64,000 nucleotides of DNA from an uncultured Alphaproteobacteria bacterium (GCA_902611605.1 CACMAH010000001.1:158588-222587), one strand, 5' to 3'. Shown: positions 1 through 9,804, counted from the stretch's first letter. Made by a program: numbers and translations. Notes: generated by a model from the sequence alone, not told the origin.

Positions 1-1
1 T

Positions 2-322
2 ATATCGTCTCAGATTAATGCATTTCAAAATTTTGATACCAAAAAAGCCTATTCATTTGCTTCTCCATTTATAAAATCAAAATTTTCTAATGCTGACAAA
101 TTTGGCTCAATGGTTAAGTCTGCTTACCCAATGATTTGGGAACCAAAAGAATTTAAATTTTTAGAGTTTACTTTATTTAATGAAAGTTTAATACAACGTG
201 TTCTTTTTATAGATAAAAATGAACGAATTTTTATGTTTGATTACGAAATTAAAAATTACGGTCAAGATGAGTGGCTAATAAATGGTGTATATCAAGTAAA
301 AAAAACATCATCTGGGGCTTAG
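2..322 (+). CDS. DUF4864 family protein, 5' end cut by window edge
   Basis: The frame is open from base 2, so the start lies outside the window. About 107 residues are visible. They follow the DUF4864 pattern of alphaproteobacteria: a helix ending in QINAFQNFD, an AYSFASP stretch, a [11 protein letters not shown] stretch, and a C-terminal LIQRVLFID...DYEI...WLINGVY sheet region. The function of the family is unknown; many members are secreted, but the N-terminus that would show a signal peptide is missing here. The gene converges on uvrB and the two stop codons overlap by 4 bp. Family assignment rests on recognised motifs, not a search. Confidence 0.75.
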   Translation: MSSQINAFQNFDTKKAYSFASPFIKSKFSNADKFGSMVKSAYPMIWEPKEFKFLEFTLFNESLIQRVLFIDKNERIFMFDYEIKNYGQDEWLINGVYQVKKTSSGA

Positions 323-2466
323 TTTTGTATCATTCTAGCTTTACTTCTTAATGTACGTGTTCCTGCAATACCTCCCTTTGATCTACCTTTTGTCTTGAAC
401 ATATCGTTATCATTCTTCAAATCAGATTGTCTTAAAAACGGATTTTCAATTATAGATAGTTCAACTCTCTCAAGCTGATTTATCTCATCACGCAATCGAG
501 CAGCTTCTTCAAATTCTAAGTTCTCAGCTGCATCAAACATTTCTTTCCTTAAAACTTTTAAATGAGCTTCTAGGTTACCACCAACTTTTTGGGATGTTTC
601 AATTTTTGCAGTTACTCTTTCTAAATCTGTTTTACCTTCAAAAACACCTTCTAAAACATCTTTTACATTTTTCTGTATACTTTCAGGTGTAATATTATTT
701 CTTTTATTATGAGCAATTTGCTTCTCTCTTCTCCTTTTTGTTTCATCAATAGCGACTCTAATACTTGTTGTTATTTTATCAGCATACATTATAACTTTTC
801 CGTCAATATTTCTAGCAGCACGACCAATTGTTTGTATAAGTGAGGTTTGAGATCTCAAAAAACCCTCCTTATCAGCATCTAAAATAGCAACCAACCCACA
901 TTCTGGAATATCTAAACCTTCTCTTAGGAGATTTATCCCAACAAGAACATCAAAAGTGCCAAGTCTTAAATCTCTTATGATCTCTATTCTTTCTAATGTA
1001 TCTATATCAGAATGAAGGTAACGAACTCTTACACCTTTTTCATTAAGAAATTCTGTTAAATCCTCTGCCATCCTTTTTGTTAAAACAGTACATAGCGTTC
1101 TATGATTATTTCTTGATGCTAAATTTACTTCATGTAAAAGATCATCAACCTGATTTCCAAGAGGTCTTATCTCTACAAGTGGATCAATTAAACCGGTTGG
1201 CCTAATTATTTGTTCAACAAAAACACCTTCTGTAGCAGATAATTCCCAATTACCTGGTGTTGCTGAAACAAATATAGATTGTGGCCTCATTGCATCCCAT
1301 TCTTCAAATTTTAATGGCCTATTATCCATACATGAAGGTAACCTAAAACCATGCTCTGAAAGAGTGAGTTTTCTTCTATGGTCACCTCTATACATTCCAC
1401 CTAATTGAGGAATTGCAACATGACTTTCATCAGCAAAAATAATTGCATTATCAGGGATATATTCAAATAGTGTTGGAGGTGGCTCACCTGGACTTCTTCC
1501 TGTTAAATATCTAGAGTAATTCTCAATTCCATTACAGGAACCAGTAGCTTCTAACATTTCAAGATCAAAATTTGTTCTTTGTTCTAATCTTTGAGCCTCC
1601 AACAATTGACTATTTTTATTTAACTCTTCTAGCCTTTTTAATAAATCGATTTTTATTTTTTTTATTGCCTGATTGAGTGTTGGTCTAGGAGTGACATAAT
1701 GTGAATTTGCATAAATTCTAACAGAATTCATTGTTTTTATTTTTTCTCCTGTAAGTGGATCAAATTCGCTCAATTTTTCAAGTTCATCACCAAAAAAAGA
1801 AAGACGCCAAGCTCTACTTTCTAAATGTGCTGGCCAAACTTCTAATACATCTCCTCTAAGACGAAAAGTTCCCCTCTGAAAAGCTTGATCGTTTCTCCTA
1901 TACTGTTGTGCCACCAAGGTAGATATAATTGTTTTCATATCGTAATTTGTTTCTACTTTCAAATCTTGCGTCATAGCACTATAGGTCTCTACTGAACCAA
2001 TACCGTATATACAAGACACCGAAGCAACAATAATAACATCTTCTCTTTCTAATAATGCTTGAGTAGCGGAATGTCTCATTCTATCTATTTGTTCATTTAT
2101 TTGAGCATCTTTTTCAATGTAAGTATCTGATCTAGGAACGTAAGCTTCTGGTTGGTAATAATCATAAAAAGAAACAAAATATTCAACAGCATTATCTGGA
2201 AAAAAAGTTTTAAATTCTCCATATAGTTGAGCTGCCAAAGTTTTGTTAGGCGCTAAAATTACAGCAGGCCTTTGAGTTTGCTCAATTACATGCGCAATAG
2301 TGAATGTTTTTCCAGTACCAGTAGCACCTAACAAGACTTGATTTCTTTCTGAAGAGTTTATGCCAGAAACCAACTCTTTTATTGCATTTGGCTGATCACC
2401 TGAAGGTTTAAAGTCCGAATGAATTTTAAAAGATCTATTAGGTTCTAACCTTTCTTTAACCACCAT
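319..2466 (-). CDS. uvrB: excinuclease ABC subunit B
   Basis: UvrB is the damage-verifying helicase-like subunit of nucleotide excision repair; it is loaded on DNA by UvrA and recruits UvrC. At 715 residues it is slightly longer than the E. coli protein. Visible features are Walker A GATGTGKT (residues 47-54), the DNA-gripping beta-hairpin [14 protein letters not shown] (101-114), the DESH box (346-349), the C-terminal helicase motifs with QTIGRAARN, and a UVR domain ([15 protein letters not shown]) that contacts UvrC. The start ATG is preceded closely by GAGGA; the GTG one codon later would give better spacing. No obvious SOS box is seen upstream. Confidence 0.97.
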   Translation of the reverse strand: MVVKERLEPNRSFKIHSDFKPSGDQPNAIKELVSGINSSERNQVLLGATGTGKTFTIAHVIEQTQRPAVILAPNKTLAAQLYGEFKTFFPDNAVEYFVSFYDYYQPEAYVPRSDTYIEKDAQINEQIDRMRHSATQALLEREDVIIVASVSCIYGIGSVETYSAMTQDLKVETNYDMKTIISTLVAQQYRRNDQAFQRGTFRLRGDVLEVWPAHLESRAWRLSFFGDELEKLSEFDPLTGEKIKTMNSVRIYANSHYVTPRPTLNQAIKKIKIDLLKRLEELNKNSQLLEAQRLEQRTNFDLEMLEATGSCNGIENYSRYLTGRSPGEPPPTLFEYIPDNAIIFADESHVAIPQLGGMYRGDHRRKLTLSEHGFRLPSCMDNRPLKFEEWDAMRPQSIFVSATPGNWELSATEGVFVEQIIRPTGLIDPLVEIRPLGNQVDDLLHEVNLASRNNHRTLCTVLTKRMAEDLTEFLNEKGVRVRYLHSDIDTLERIEIIRDLRLGTFDVLVGINLLREGLDIPECGLVAILDADKEGFLRSQTSLIQTIGRAARNIDGKVIMYADKITTSIRVAIDETKRRREKQIAHNKRNNITPESIQKNVKDVLEGVFEGKTDLERVTAKIETSQKVGGNLEAHLKVLRKEMFDAAENLEFEEAARLRDEINQLERVELSIIENPFLRQSDLKNDNDMFKTKGRSKGGIAGTRTLRSKARMIQN

Positions 2467-2625
2467 TATCCTCTACAAAATTATAGTTTAATATGAGACA
2501 TTATGTTTTAAAGCTAATAGAATAATTAAGTTGACTATAATTATTATATTTACAATATTGAATATATTTTAATTTAGTAATTAATAATAGTACTTCAATA
2601 ATAATAACAAATTTTTGGTTAAGAA

Positions 2626-2937
2626 ATGGTAGCAAGAATATACAAACCTTCAAAATCAGCAATGCAATCAGGTATGGGACAATCAAAAAAATGGGTTTTA
2701 GAATTAGAACATGATATGTCAAAATCAATTGAACCGCTTATGGGATGGACTGGTTCAAGTGATACAAAAAGTCAGGTTCAACTAAATTTCCAAACCAAAG
2801 AAGAAGCTATATTATATGCAAAAAGAAATTCGATAGTTTTCACAGTTTTAAACCATAATTCCAGAGAACACATAATTCGAGAAAACGGTTATGGAGATAA
2901 TTTTTCCTTTAATAAGAAAATACCTTGGACACATTAA
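2626..2937 (+). CDS. NADH dehydrogenase accessory subunit, NDUFS4-like (ETC complex I conserved region)
   Basis: This 103-residue protein matches the ETC_C1_NDUFA4/NDUFS4 family: it has the PSKSAMQSG segment, then a W.LE.E strand, then the hallmark PLMGWTGSSDTKSQVQLNF followed by a TKEEAILYAKRN helix. In alphaproteobacteria and mitochondria the homologue (18 kDa/AQDQ subunit) sits on the peripheral arm of complex I near NuoG and NuoE and stabilises it. No nuo genes are nearby, which is usual for this gene. It is transcribed away from uvrB; the 159-bp gap between them is very AT-rich and holds no other visible feature. Confidence 0.88.
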   Translation: MVARIYKPSKSAMQSGMGQSKKWVLELEHDMSKSIEPLMGWTGSSDTKSQVQLNFQTKEEAILYAKRNSIVFTVLNHNSREHIIRENGYGDNFSFNKKIPWTH

Positions 2938-2964
2938 CTTTTGATTATAAAAAATTTTTTAATC

Positions 2965-3041
2965 TGGTGAGCACGGGAGGATTCGAACCCCCGACCTACG
3001 GATTAGAAGTCCGTCGCTCTATCCAACTGAGCTACGTGCCC
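2965..3041 (-). tRNA. tRNA-Arg (anticodon TCT)
   Basis: On the minus strand the sequence begins GGGCACGTAGCTCAGTTGG and folds as a full cloverleaf. The 7-bp acceptor stem pairs GGGCACG with CGTGCTC (one G-U). The D loop is AGTTGGATAGA, the anticodon loop is ACTTCTAAT with TCT reading AGA/AGG codons, and the T arm is GGGGGTTCGAATCCTCC. Discriminator base A and a genomically encoded CCA close the gene at base 2965. This arginine tRNA suits an AT-rich genome, where AGA is a major arginine codon. Confidence 0.97.
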
Positions 3042-3162
3042 ACAAATTAATGTACTTAAAATCCTAATTTAGTACAAATCCATAATATTGGGATTATCTT
3101 TTACATAAAAAAAAAATACTCACAAGTTAATAATAAAAAAGAGTAGATAAAAAAATAAAAAA

Positions 3163-3363
3163 CTATTTTTTTTCAAAATTTTTTCTTAGTAAATAATGCT
3201 TAACTAATTTATTAGTTTTATCATCATTTTTAAAATTAAAAGCAATTTTTACGCAATCGTCACAGATATTTGCTTTTTTACTAGTAAAAAGTTTATTTAC
3301 CTCATCTTTAGTTTTACCACAAAACATACAACTAATTATTTTTTCTAATTTATTCATAGGCAT
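3163..3363 (-). CDS. small protein with a lone ClpX-type zinc-binding domain
   Basis: This 66-residue protein consists almost wholly of a treble-clef C4 zinc finger of the kind at the N-terminus of ClpX: CMFCGKTKDEV at residues 12-22, then ICDDCVKIA near residues 33-41, giving four cysteines in the CxxC...CxxC pattern. In ClpX this domain dimerises and docks substrates and adaptors such as SspB. No AAA+ module follows: a lysine-rich 25-residue tail ends the protein. A second ATG (MNKLEK) two codons in is an equally good start, since no clear ribosome site precedes either. It could be an adaptor or anti-adaptor for ClpXP, but that is inference. Confidence 0.7.
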   Translation of the reverse strand: MPMNKLEKIISCMFCGKTKDEVNKLFTSKKANICDDCVKIAFNFKNDDKTNKLVKHYLLRKNFEKK

Positions 3364-3520
3364 GCAGTCATTTATTTTAATTTATCAATGATATAAGCAA
3401 TTCTTTGTTCTATCTGAACCCTTTGTTTTCAATTCATATAAAAAATTTATTTGTTGATTAATTCTAAATTAATTATATCTTTTTTAGATTCATGGATACT
3501 GGTCATCAATAAAATCATTT

Positions 3521-4480
3521 TTAAAAAAATTTTAAATTAAAAGAAATATAAATAAAATAACTTAATATGAATATTACCCCAATATTTCTACTCATTATAA
3601 ATTTATAGTATATCAGAAAACAAAATAAAAAAGTAGAAATTAGCATTACGGGAATATCTAGACTAAGAAAAGATTTTGGTACTAACAAATCATCAGGAGC
3701 TGAAAAAATTGCTGATGCGCCAATAATTCCAAAAATGTTAAATATATTTGAACCAATTACATTACCAACAGCAATTTCAGAATGCCCTTTCTTAACTGCA
3801 ATTATTGATGCAGCTATTTCAGGTAAAGATGTTCCTATTGCTATAATTGTTAGACCAATAAGTGTTTCTGGAACCTCAAAAATATAGGCAATTTTAACTG
3901 CAGAGCTAACAACTGCTTCAGCTGAAATAATTAACAAAAAGATACCAAAAAAAATTAATAAAATAGATTTTCCCATAGAGAAACTATTTTTATTATCAAT
4001 TTTGTTTTGGTTTTTGTTATCACGTTTTGAAATATAGGCAGAATACGAAAGAGTTATTATGAGGAACAAAATAAAGATTAAACCACTATAAAAGGATATT
4101 TTTTTTATTCCTATGCACACTATAAAGAATGTTAGACTTGAAACAAATAACCAAAAAATATTGGTATTGAAATTTTTTTTTTTTAAAGATATCGGACTTA
4201 TTAACGATGCCAAACCTAAAACAAGTAGAATATTTGATATATTACTACCAACTACATTTCCCCATGCGATACCTGGTGATTTATCAAGAACGGCATTGAT
4301 CGAAACCACTAATTCTGGAAATGATGTTCCCAAAGCAATAATTGAAATTGCGATAAACTGGGGTTTTACTTTAAATATAGAAGCCACACTAACTGAACCA
4401 GCAACTAATTTCTCACCTCCATAGAAAAGTCCGAGAAGGCCAATAAAACAAATAAAAATGTTAATAATTATATTTTCCAT
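3521..4480 (-). CDS. calcium/sodium antiporter, CaCA superfamily (YrbG-like)
   Basis: A 319-residue integral membrane protein built from two inverted repeats of about five helices. Each repeat carries the family alpha-motif: IALGTSFPELVVSI near residues 49-62 and AIGTSLPEIAASI near residue 215. Each is followed by GNVVGSNISNI or GNVIGSNIFNI, which complete the ion-binding site. The family exchanges Ca2+ (or other cations) for Na+ or K+ across the inner membrane. The length equals that of E. coli YrbG. It is transcribed alone, with no kdsD or lpt genes nearby, unlike the E. coli locus. The true ion is not readable from sequence. Confidence 0.9.
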   Translation of the reverse strand: MENIIINIFICFIGLLGLFYGGEKLVAGSVSVASIFKVKPQFIAISIIALGTSFPELVVSINAVLDKSPGIAWGNVVGSNISNILLVLGLASLISPISLKKKNFNTNIFWLFVSSLTFFIVCIGIKKISFYSGLIFILFLIITLSYSAYISKRDNKNQNKIDNKNSFSMGKSILLIFFGIFLLIISAEAVVSSAVKIAYIFEVPETLIGLTIIAIGTSLPEIAASIIAVKKGHSEIAVGNVIGSNIFNIFGIIGASAIFSAPDDLLVPKSFLSLDIPVMLISTFLFCFLIYYKFIMSRNIGVIFILSYFIYISFNLKFF

Positions 4481-4549
4481 TGGATAATTAAGTAATCAAT
4501 TTTTGTTGAAATAAATAAGATGTAGGCCAATTTAAAAAAATACTTATAA

Positions 4550-5941
4550 TTAATTATAAGCTTTTGCAATCTGATCCATCTCTGGAAAAACAGATTCAAT
4601 TTTATCAAACATTTGATTTATTTCATCTTCTGTTATGATTAAGGGTGGGCAAAAAGCAATTGCATCTATAGGTAGAGCTCTTAAAATTACGCCAGATTCA
4701 TGAATTTTTTTTACTGCAGTAGCAGCAAATTTATGTGCCATGTCTATTTTTTCTCTTTTTGTACCTGGTTTTACAAATTCAGCAGCACCAATTAATCCTA
4801 AAGATCTCACATTCCCAATACACTCATATTTCTGTAAACGAGAAATCCTTTTAGAAAAAATTGTACTTACCTTTCTAACGTGATTAATAATATTCCTTTT
4901 CTCCATAATTTCTAAAGTCTTCAAAGCAACTGCAGAAGAAACAGGATGACCTGAATAGGTATACCCATGACCAAATTGCCCCAATTTTATTGCCTGCTTT
5001 TCAACTTCATAAGCAATATTTTCTGACATCAATACTGCTGAAATTGGTGCATAGGCAGAAGATAATCCCTTTGCACAAGTTATAATATCAGGTTCAATAT
5101 CAAAAGTCTGGCTTCCCCACATATTCCCAGTTCTTCCAAAACCACAGATAACTTCATCTGCTATAAATAAAATATTATTTTTTTTAAGAACCGGTTGCAC
5201 TAAAGCAAAATAATTTTTTGGTGGAATAATCACACCACCTGCACCCATCAAAGGTTCGGCAATAAATGCCCCTATATTTTCAGCACCTTCAATTTCAATA
5301 AGTTTTTCAAGATCACTAACCAAACGATTGCAAAAATCTTCCTCAGTCTCATTGTCATTGGAATTTTGAAAATAATGTGGCCAAGTAGTATGTATTGCAA
5401 AATCAAGGGGTAATCCAAACCCTTTTTGGGCGTAATCTAAAGCAGTAAGGCTTGCAGCAGCTAATGTAACACCATGATAGCTTCCTTTCCTACTAATAAT
5501 CTTTCTTTTTTGTGGATTTCCCAAGGAAGCATGATAGTACCATACAATTTTTATTGCTGTATCATTTGCTTCAGAACCAGAATTACAAAAAAAGATTTTT
5601 TTTAAATTATTAGGAGCAACTTCAATAAGTTTTTCAGATAAATTAATAGTACTTTCGCAAGTTTTTCCAGTAAAAGAATGATAAAAAGGAAGTTTTTTCA
5701 TCTGTGTAATTGCCGCTTCAACTAACTCAGTCTCATTGAAACCTAATGAAGCACACCAAAGACCGCTCATACCTTCTATATAACTGTTTCCATCAATATC
5801 TTTGACCTCTACTCCTCTACCAGATCTAAAAACTTGAGGACCATTCTCTTTAATAAGTTCTGGATTAGTGTAGGGTTGCAGTTGGTAATCTATGGATTTA
5901 AATTCCAAAGAATTTTTTGAACTTTTATTTTGTATATTCAT
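4550..5941 (-). CDS. class III (omega) aminotransferase, PLP-dependent
   Basis: A 463-residue fold-type I aminotransferase of class III. Cofactor-binding signs are NSGSEANDTAIK (residues 120-131), RKGSYHGVT (151-159), the aspartate of ADEVICGFGRTG (about 262) and Lys291 in ITCAKGLSSAYAPISAV, which forms the Schiff base. The overall pattern fits the aspartate-aminotransferase-family proteins that use beta-alanine, putrescine, taurine or other omega-amino donors with pyruvate; the donor cannot be told from sequence. The gene is monocistronic, and the next 189 bp (5942-6130), which separate it from the divergent methyltransferase, contain no recognisable element beyond AT-rich promoter-like DNA. 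Confidence 0.88.
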   Translation of the reverse strand: MNIQNKSSKNSLEFKSIDYQLQPYTNPELIKENGPQVFRSGRGVEVKDIDGNSYIEGMSGLWCASLGFNETELVEAAITQMKKLPFYHSFTGKTCESTINLSEKLIEVAPNNLKKIFFCNSGSEANDTAIKIVWYYHASLGNPQKRKIISRKGSYHGVTLAAASLTALDYAQKGFGLPLDFAIHTTWPHYFQNSNDNETEEDFCNRLVSDLEKLIEIEGAENIGAFIAEPLMGAGGVIIPPKNYFALVQPVLKKNNILFIADEVICGFGRTGNMWGSQTFDIEPDIITCAKGLSSAYAPISAVLMSENIAYEVEKQAIKLGQFGHGYTYSGHPVSSAVALKTLEIMEKRNIINHVRKVSTIFSKRISRLQKYECIGNVRSLGLIGAAEFVKPGTKREKIDMAHKFAATAVKKIHESGVILRALPIDAIAFCPPLIITEDEINQMFDKIESVFPEMDQIAKAYN

Positions 5942-6130
5942 ATCAATATCATGTTATCTTACTAGATTAAGGTTAATCTTAATTTAAATCAAATTACAAC
6001 TAATTTAATTACTAAATTTTTAAACATAATTTTCTGAAGTATTATTTAGTTTTATTTAAAAAAATATAGTAGAGATAATAATTAATTTTATAAAAAATCA
6101 TAGAGAATTAAATAAAATAAAATTATAAAA

Positions 6131-6724
6131 ATGGACAGAAAAACTATAGAATTTTATAATAAAAATGCCCATAGATACGCTGAATGGCGGTCAAAAGAGT
6201 CTGCAGATTTATCCCAGAGAATATTTTTAAATGAAGTTAAATTAAATGGAAAGATTATTGATTTGGGTTGTGGTACTGGAGAAAAAGCAATCTGGTTTAA
6301 TAAGAAAGGATTAAAAGTTGATGCAGTAGATGCATCGCTTGAGATGCTAGAAAAATTTAAGCATTTTAAAGATATCAGTACTAAACAAATTGATTTGAGT
6401 AAAATAATGTTTTTAAAAAAGTATGATGGGGTATGGGCATCATTTTCTATTCAGCATTTGGAAAAAAGTATACAGGATAGATTATTTAAAAAAATTGCAA
6501 AAACTTTAAATAAAAATGGAATTTTCTATATTGGAATTCATGAAGGCAATAAAAGCTATAGGGACAATTTGCATAGACTCTATGTACCAAGATCCGAAAC
6601 TGAATTAAAGAAAATTTTAAAAAAAAATAAACTACAGATTTTTAATCTTTTTAAAGAAAAAAATTTCAGTTTTGACAATAAACCAATAAAAATTATGCAC
6701 ATTTTTTCTAAATTAATATGTTAA
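6131..6724 (+). CDS. class I SAM-dependent methyltransferase
   Basis: A 197-residue protein with a Rossmann-like methyltransferase core. Motif I is IIDLGCGTGEKA near residues 42-53, the acidic end of strand beta-2 is VDAVDAS, and the motif after strand 4 is YDGVWASFSIQHL. It opens with FYNKNAHRYAEWR, the start seen in small UbiE/Tam-like methyltransferases. The substrate is unknown. It stands alone on the plus strand and its stop overlaps the mmsB stop by 4 bp in a convergent arrangement. Confidence 0.8.
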   Translation: MDRKTIEFYNKNAHRYAEWRSKESADLSQRIFLNEVKLNGKIIDLGCGTGEKAIWFNKKGLKVDAVDASLEMLEKFKHFKDISTKQIDLSKIMFLKKYDGVWASFSIQHLEKSIQDRLFKKIAKTLNKNGIFYIGIHEGNKSYRDNLHRLYVPRSETELKKILKKNKLQIFNLFKEKNFSFDNKPIKIMHIFSKLIC

Positions 6725-7590
6725 TTCCTACTTTTTTTGCTAAAAACAGGTAAAACATAAGAAAAGTCCTTTCCTTGCCCTCCCTCCTTCATTAATTCTT
6801 CATAGATTTGCATCGCATGTAGACCAAGTGGCGTATGTGAATTAGTTTGTTCCGCGGCATTTTGTGCTAGACTTAAATCTTTTAGCATCAGATCAGAAGA
6901 GAAACCTGGCTCATAATTATTATCAGCTGGTGTTTTAGGTCCAATTCCGGGAGCTGGAGAGTATGTATTTAAAGCCCAACAACTCCCTGATGAGTTAGAA
7001 GAAACCTCAAACAATTTTTCGAAGTCTAACCCTATTTTTTCTGCTAATGTAAAAGCTTCACTGACACCAATCATTGATATCCCTAAGATCATATTATTAC
7101 ACATTTTAGCTGCCTGACCTGAACCAGATTTGCCACAATAAATTGCCTTTTTGCCCATTATTTCAAATAATGGTTTTACTTTCTCAAATGCCTTTTGATC
7201 TCCTCCAACCATAAAGGTTAAGGTACCATCTTTAGCACCAACTACTCCTCCAGAAACAGGTGCGTCTAAAGTTTGTAATCTGTGTTTTTTCGCAAGTTCT
7301 GCAATTGAGTGTGTACTTTTGATATCTATAGTAGAACAATCTATCATTATTCTAGAACTTATACTTTTTTCTACAATTTCTTTGTAAACTGCAGAAACTT
7401 CCTTCCCACTAGGAAGCATAGTAAATAATACATCATTGTCTATGAGGAAATTTTCAAAACTATTTGAAATTTTAATTACAGTATTGATATTTTTATTTAT
7501 ATCAAATCCTGTAACTTCATAACCTGCTTTTTGCAAATTTTCTGCCATTGGCAAACCCATATTTCCTAAGCCAATAAATCCTATTTTCAC
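6721..7590 (-). CDS. mmsB: 3-hydroxyisobutyrate dehydrogenase
   Basis: Oxidises 3-hydroxyisobutyrate to methylmalonate semialdehyde with NAD in valine degradation. The 289-residue protein starts with the NAD site FIGLGNMGLPMAENL (GxGxxG at residues 7-12). It has the family substrate loop DAPVSGGVVGAKDGTL near residue 118 and the catalytic lysine in GSGQAAKMCNNM near residue 170. It is the last gene of the minus-strand set mmsA, acd, hibch, mmsB, with short gaps of 12-24 bp, so co-transcription is likely. The context makes this role more likely than tartronate semialdehyde reductase, a close relative. Confidence 0.93.
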   Translation of the reverse strand: MKIGFIGLGNMGLPMAENLQKAGYEVTGFDINKNINTVIKISNSFENFLIDNDVLFTMLPSGKEVSAVYKEIVEKSISSRIMIDCSTIDIKSTHSIAELAKKHRLQTLDAPVSGGVVGAKDGTLTFMVGGDQKAFEKVKPLFEIMGKKAIYCGKSGSGQAAKMCNNMILGISMIGVSEAFTLAEKIGLDFEKLFEVSSNSSGSCWALNTYSPAPGIGPKTPADNNYEPGFSSDLMLKDLSLAQNAAEQTNSHTPLGLHAMQIYEELMKEGGQGKDFSYVLPVFSKKSRN

Positions 7591-7605
7591 TTTGTTTCCT
7601 CCTAA

Positions 7606-8634
7606 TTAAATTTTTAATTCACTTGCACTACTCAAAGGTTTTAGTAAATCAGAGACTTCTTGAATAGGAACCTCCTCAATGTTGGGATATTTCCAGACAG
7701 GTTTTCTATCTTTGTCAATAATCATTGATCTTATTCCCTCTTGAAAATCAGTGTATTCTTGTGCTCTAGAAGTAAATCGATATTCAATTTTAAGTGCTTC
7801 TTTTACTGATAGATAAATTTCTGGCATTTGAAGCATATGATAAGATGTTAAAACAGATAACGGTGATGCACTAAGCATTTTTTTTAAACTATGGACGAAT
7901 ACTGGATTCATTTCCATTTCTTCAATAATCAAAGATAATTTATTTATAGAAAATAAATCAATTATTAATCGTAAATTTTTTTTAAGTGGTGAATTTAAAC
8001 TTTCTCTTTTGAATTTATTCAAAAAAGTTGTGTCACCAGTTTTTATTAATTTTGACTTGGCCTCTTCCCAATATTTTTCTTCAACAAAAAAATCTGCAAA
8101 ATTTGTGAAAATTGCATCATCAGCTTTCATATGAGAACCAGTAATTCCAAGATAAATACCTAGTTCTTTTGATTTTCTAGTGAGTAAAAAAGAACCACCA
8201 ACATCTGGTACCAAACCAATACCACATTCAGGCATTGCTATAATACTAGTATCTCCAACTATACGATGACTGCCATGACAAGAGATACCTACCCCACCAC
8301 CCATTGTAAAGCCCTGCATAAAAACAACATATGGTTTGGGATAATTCGCAATTAAGAGATTTAACCGGTACTCATCAGCCCAGAATAATTTTCCAAATTT
8401 ATAGTTTCCAGAAACTCCGTGTCGGTATAAATCCGAAACATCACCCCCAGAACAGAATGCTTTGTCACCATTTGAGTCGACTAAAATTAACTTAATTTTT
8501 GTATTTTCTTTCCATGAGATCAAAGCTTTTTCAATTTCTAAAATCATATCATAGGTCAAAGCATTTAGTGCTTTGGGCCTATTTAAAGTTATGTGACCAA
8601 CATGACCATTCTTGCGGATAAGAATATCTTTCAT
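7606..8634 (-). CDS. 3-hydroxyisobutyryl-CoA hydrolase (crotonase fold)
   Basis: A 342-residue crotonase-superfamily protein. The oxyanion-hole segments are AFCSGGDVSDLYRHG and FMQGFTMGGGVGIS, and the HIBCH-specific stretch is MPECGIGLVPDVGGSF, which carries the catalytic Glu and Asp. The length, about 80 residues more than plain enoyl-CoA hydratases, is typical of HIBCH. It releases CoA from 3-hydroxyisobutyryl-CoA in valine degradation. It lies 12 bp downstream of the acyl-CoA dehydrogenase gene and 15 bp upstream of mmsB. No separate enoyl-CoA hydratase for the methacrylyl-CoA step is present in the operon; that step must be done by an enzyme encoded elsewhere. Confidence 0.9.
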   Translation of the reverse strand: MKDILIRKNGHVGHITLNRPKALNALTYDMILEIEKALISWKENTKIKLILVDSNGDKAFCSGGDVSDLYRHGVSGNYKFGKLFWADEYRLNLLIANYPKPYVVFMQGFTMGGGVGISCHGSHRIVGDTSIIAMPECGIGLVPDVGGSFLLTRKSKELGIYLGITGSHMKADDAIFTNFADFFVEEKYWEEAKSKLIKTGDTTFLNKFKRESLNSPLKKNLRLIIDLFSINKLSLIIEEMEMNPVFVHSLKKMLSASPLSVLTSYHMLQMPEIYLSVKEALKIEYRFTSRAQEYTDFQEGIRSMIIDKDRKPVWKYPNIEEVPIQEVSDLLKPLSSASELKI

Positions 8635-8646
8635 TCGAATTTCACT

Positions 8647-9780
8647 TCATTTAAGAGAATTTCTCGCAATTATTAGTTGCATAATCTCATTTGTGCCTTC
8701 CAAAATCTGATGTACTCTCAAATCACGAACAATTTTTTCAATACCATAGTCAGTCAAATATCCGTAACCACCAAGAAGTTGTAATGAATTATTCGCTATA
8801 TTGAATGCATTATCTGTCACATATTTTTTTGCCATAGCGCAATAGACACCAGCATCAGATTTATCATTATCCAATTTCCAAGCGGCTTCTCTCAAAAAAA
8901 TTCTTGATGAATTAATTGCAATTTCCATATCGGCAACTTTAAACTGCAACCCTTGAAAATCGGATAATCTTTTACCAAACGCTTTTCTCTCTTTTATATA
9001 ATTTTTTGCAATATTTAGTGCTGATTGTGCGCCACCTAATGCTGCTGCTGCAATATTTAGGCGTCCGCCATCCAAACCACTCATAGCATAAATGAAGCCC
9101 TTATTTTCCTCTCCTAATAATTGGTCAGAAGAAATACTACAATCATCAAATATAACTTGGGCGGTAGGCTGAGATTTCCACCCCATCTTTTCTTCATTAG
9201 AGCCAAAACATAATCCCTTAGTATTTTTTTCAACTAAAAGTGCTGATATGCCATGAGGACCAGCCTCTCCTGTTCTAACCATAGTAAGATATATATCAGA
9301 AAAAGCTCCACCAGAAATAAATGATTTGGTCCCATTTACTCTAAAACCTTCATTAGTCTTTTCAGCTTTAGTTGACAAAGCAGCACTATCAGACCCTGAA
9401 TCTGGCTCAGTTAAGCAATAAGAACATATTTTGTCCATATGTATCATTGGATGCAAAAATTTTTCTTTAACATGCTGATTTCCATATTGTGAAATCATCC
9501 AAGCACACATATTATGTATAGAAATAAAGGAGGATACAGAGGGACAAGCCATTGCTAAAGCTTCAAAAACCAAAGTAGAATCTAAACGTGAAAGACCTGA
9601 GCCACCATCTGCATCATTAACATAAAGTGATCCAAAACCTAATTCTCCTGCTTCTTTAAGCACTCCTCTTGGTATTAAACTTTTTTCCCATTCTAATGCA
9701 AAAGGTGAAATCGAGCTTTGACCAAATTCATAAGCAGTTTCAAAAATAAGTTTTTGCTCTGAAGATAGAGAGAATTCCAT
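8647..9780 (-). CDS. acyl-CoA dehydrogenase, probably isobutyryl-CoA dehydrogenase
   Basis: A 377-residue FAD-dependent acyl-CoA dehydrogenase. The first signature is YCLTEPDSGSDSAALST near residues 116-132, and the second is QLLGGYGYLTDYGIEKIVRD. The catalytic base is the Glu of QILEGTNEIMQL near residue 363. Electrons go to ETF. Family members at this place in alphaproteobacterial mms operons act on isobutyryl-CoA, the product of valine transamination and decarboxylation; the assignment to that substrate comes from gene order rather than from residues. It lies 24 bp after mmsA. Confidence 0.88.
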   Translation of the reverse strand: MEFSLSSEQKLIFETAYEFGQSSISPFALEWEKSLIPRGVLKEAGELGFGSLYVNDADGGSGLSRLDSTLVFEALAMACPSVSSFISIHNMCAWMISQYGNQHVKEKFLHPMIHMDKICSYCLTEPDSGSDSAALSTKAEKTNEGFRVNGTKSFISGGAFSDIYLTMVRTGEAGPHGISALLVEKNTKGLCFGSNEEKMGWKSQPTAQVIFDDCSISSDQLLGEENKGFIYAMSGLDGGRLNIAAAALGGAQSALNIAKNYIKERKAFGKRLSDFQGLQFKVADMEIAINSSRIFLREAAWKLDNDKSDAGVYCAMAKKYVTDNAFNIANNSLQLLGGYGYLTDYGIEKIVRDLRVHQILEGTNEIMQLIIARNSLK

Positions 9781-9804
9781 TATAAAAGTTCGTAATTTAT
9801 AAGT

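Noticed and set aside
2467..2625. SOS (LexA) box before uvrB, and likewise before uvrD
   Set aside because: No GTTC-N7-GTTC or CTGT-N8-ACAG match; near uvrD a GTTA/GTTC pair has the wrong spacing.
2501..2728. 75-residue hydrophobic frame on the minus strand
   Set aside because: It is antisense to the NDUFS4-like gene, has low-complexity Ile/Leu content typical of AT-rich noise, and lacks a ribosome site.
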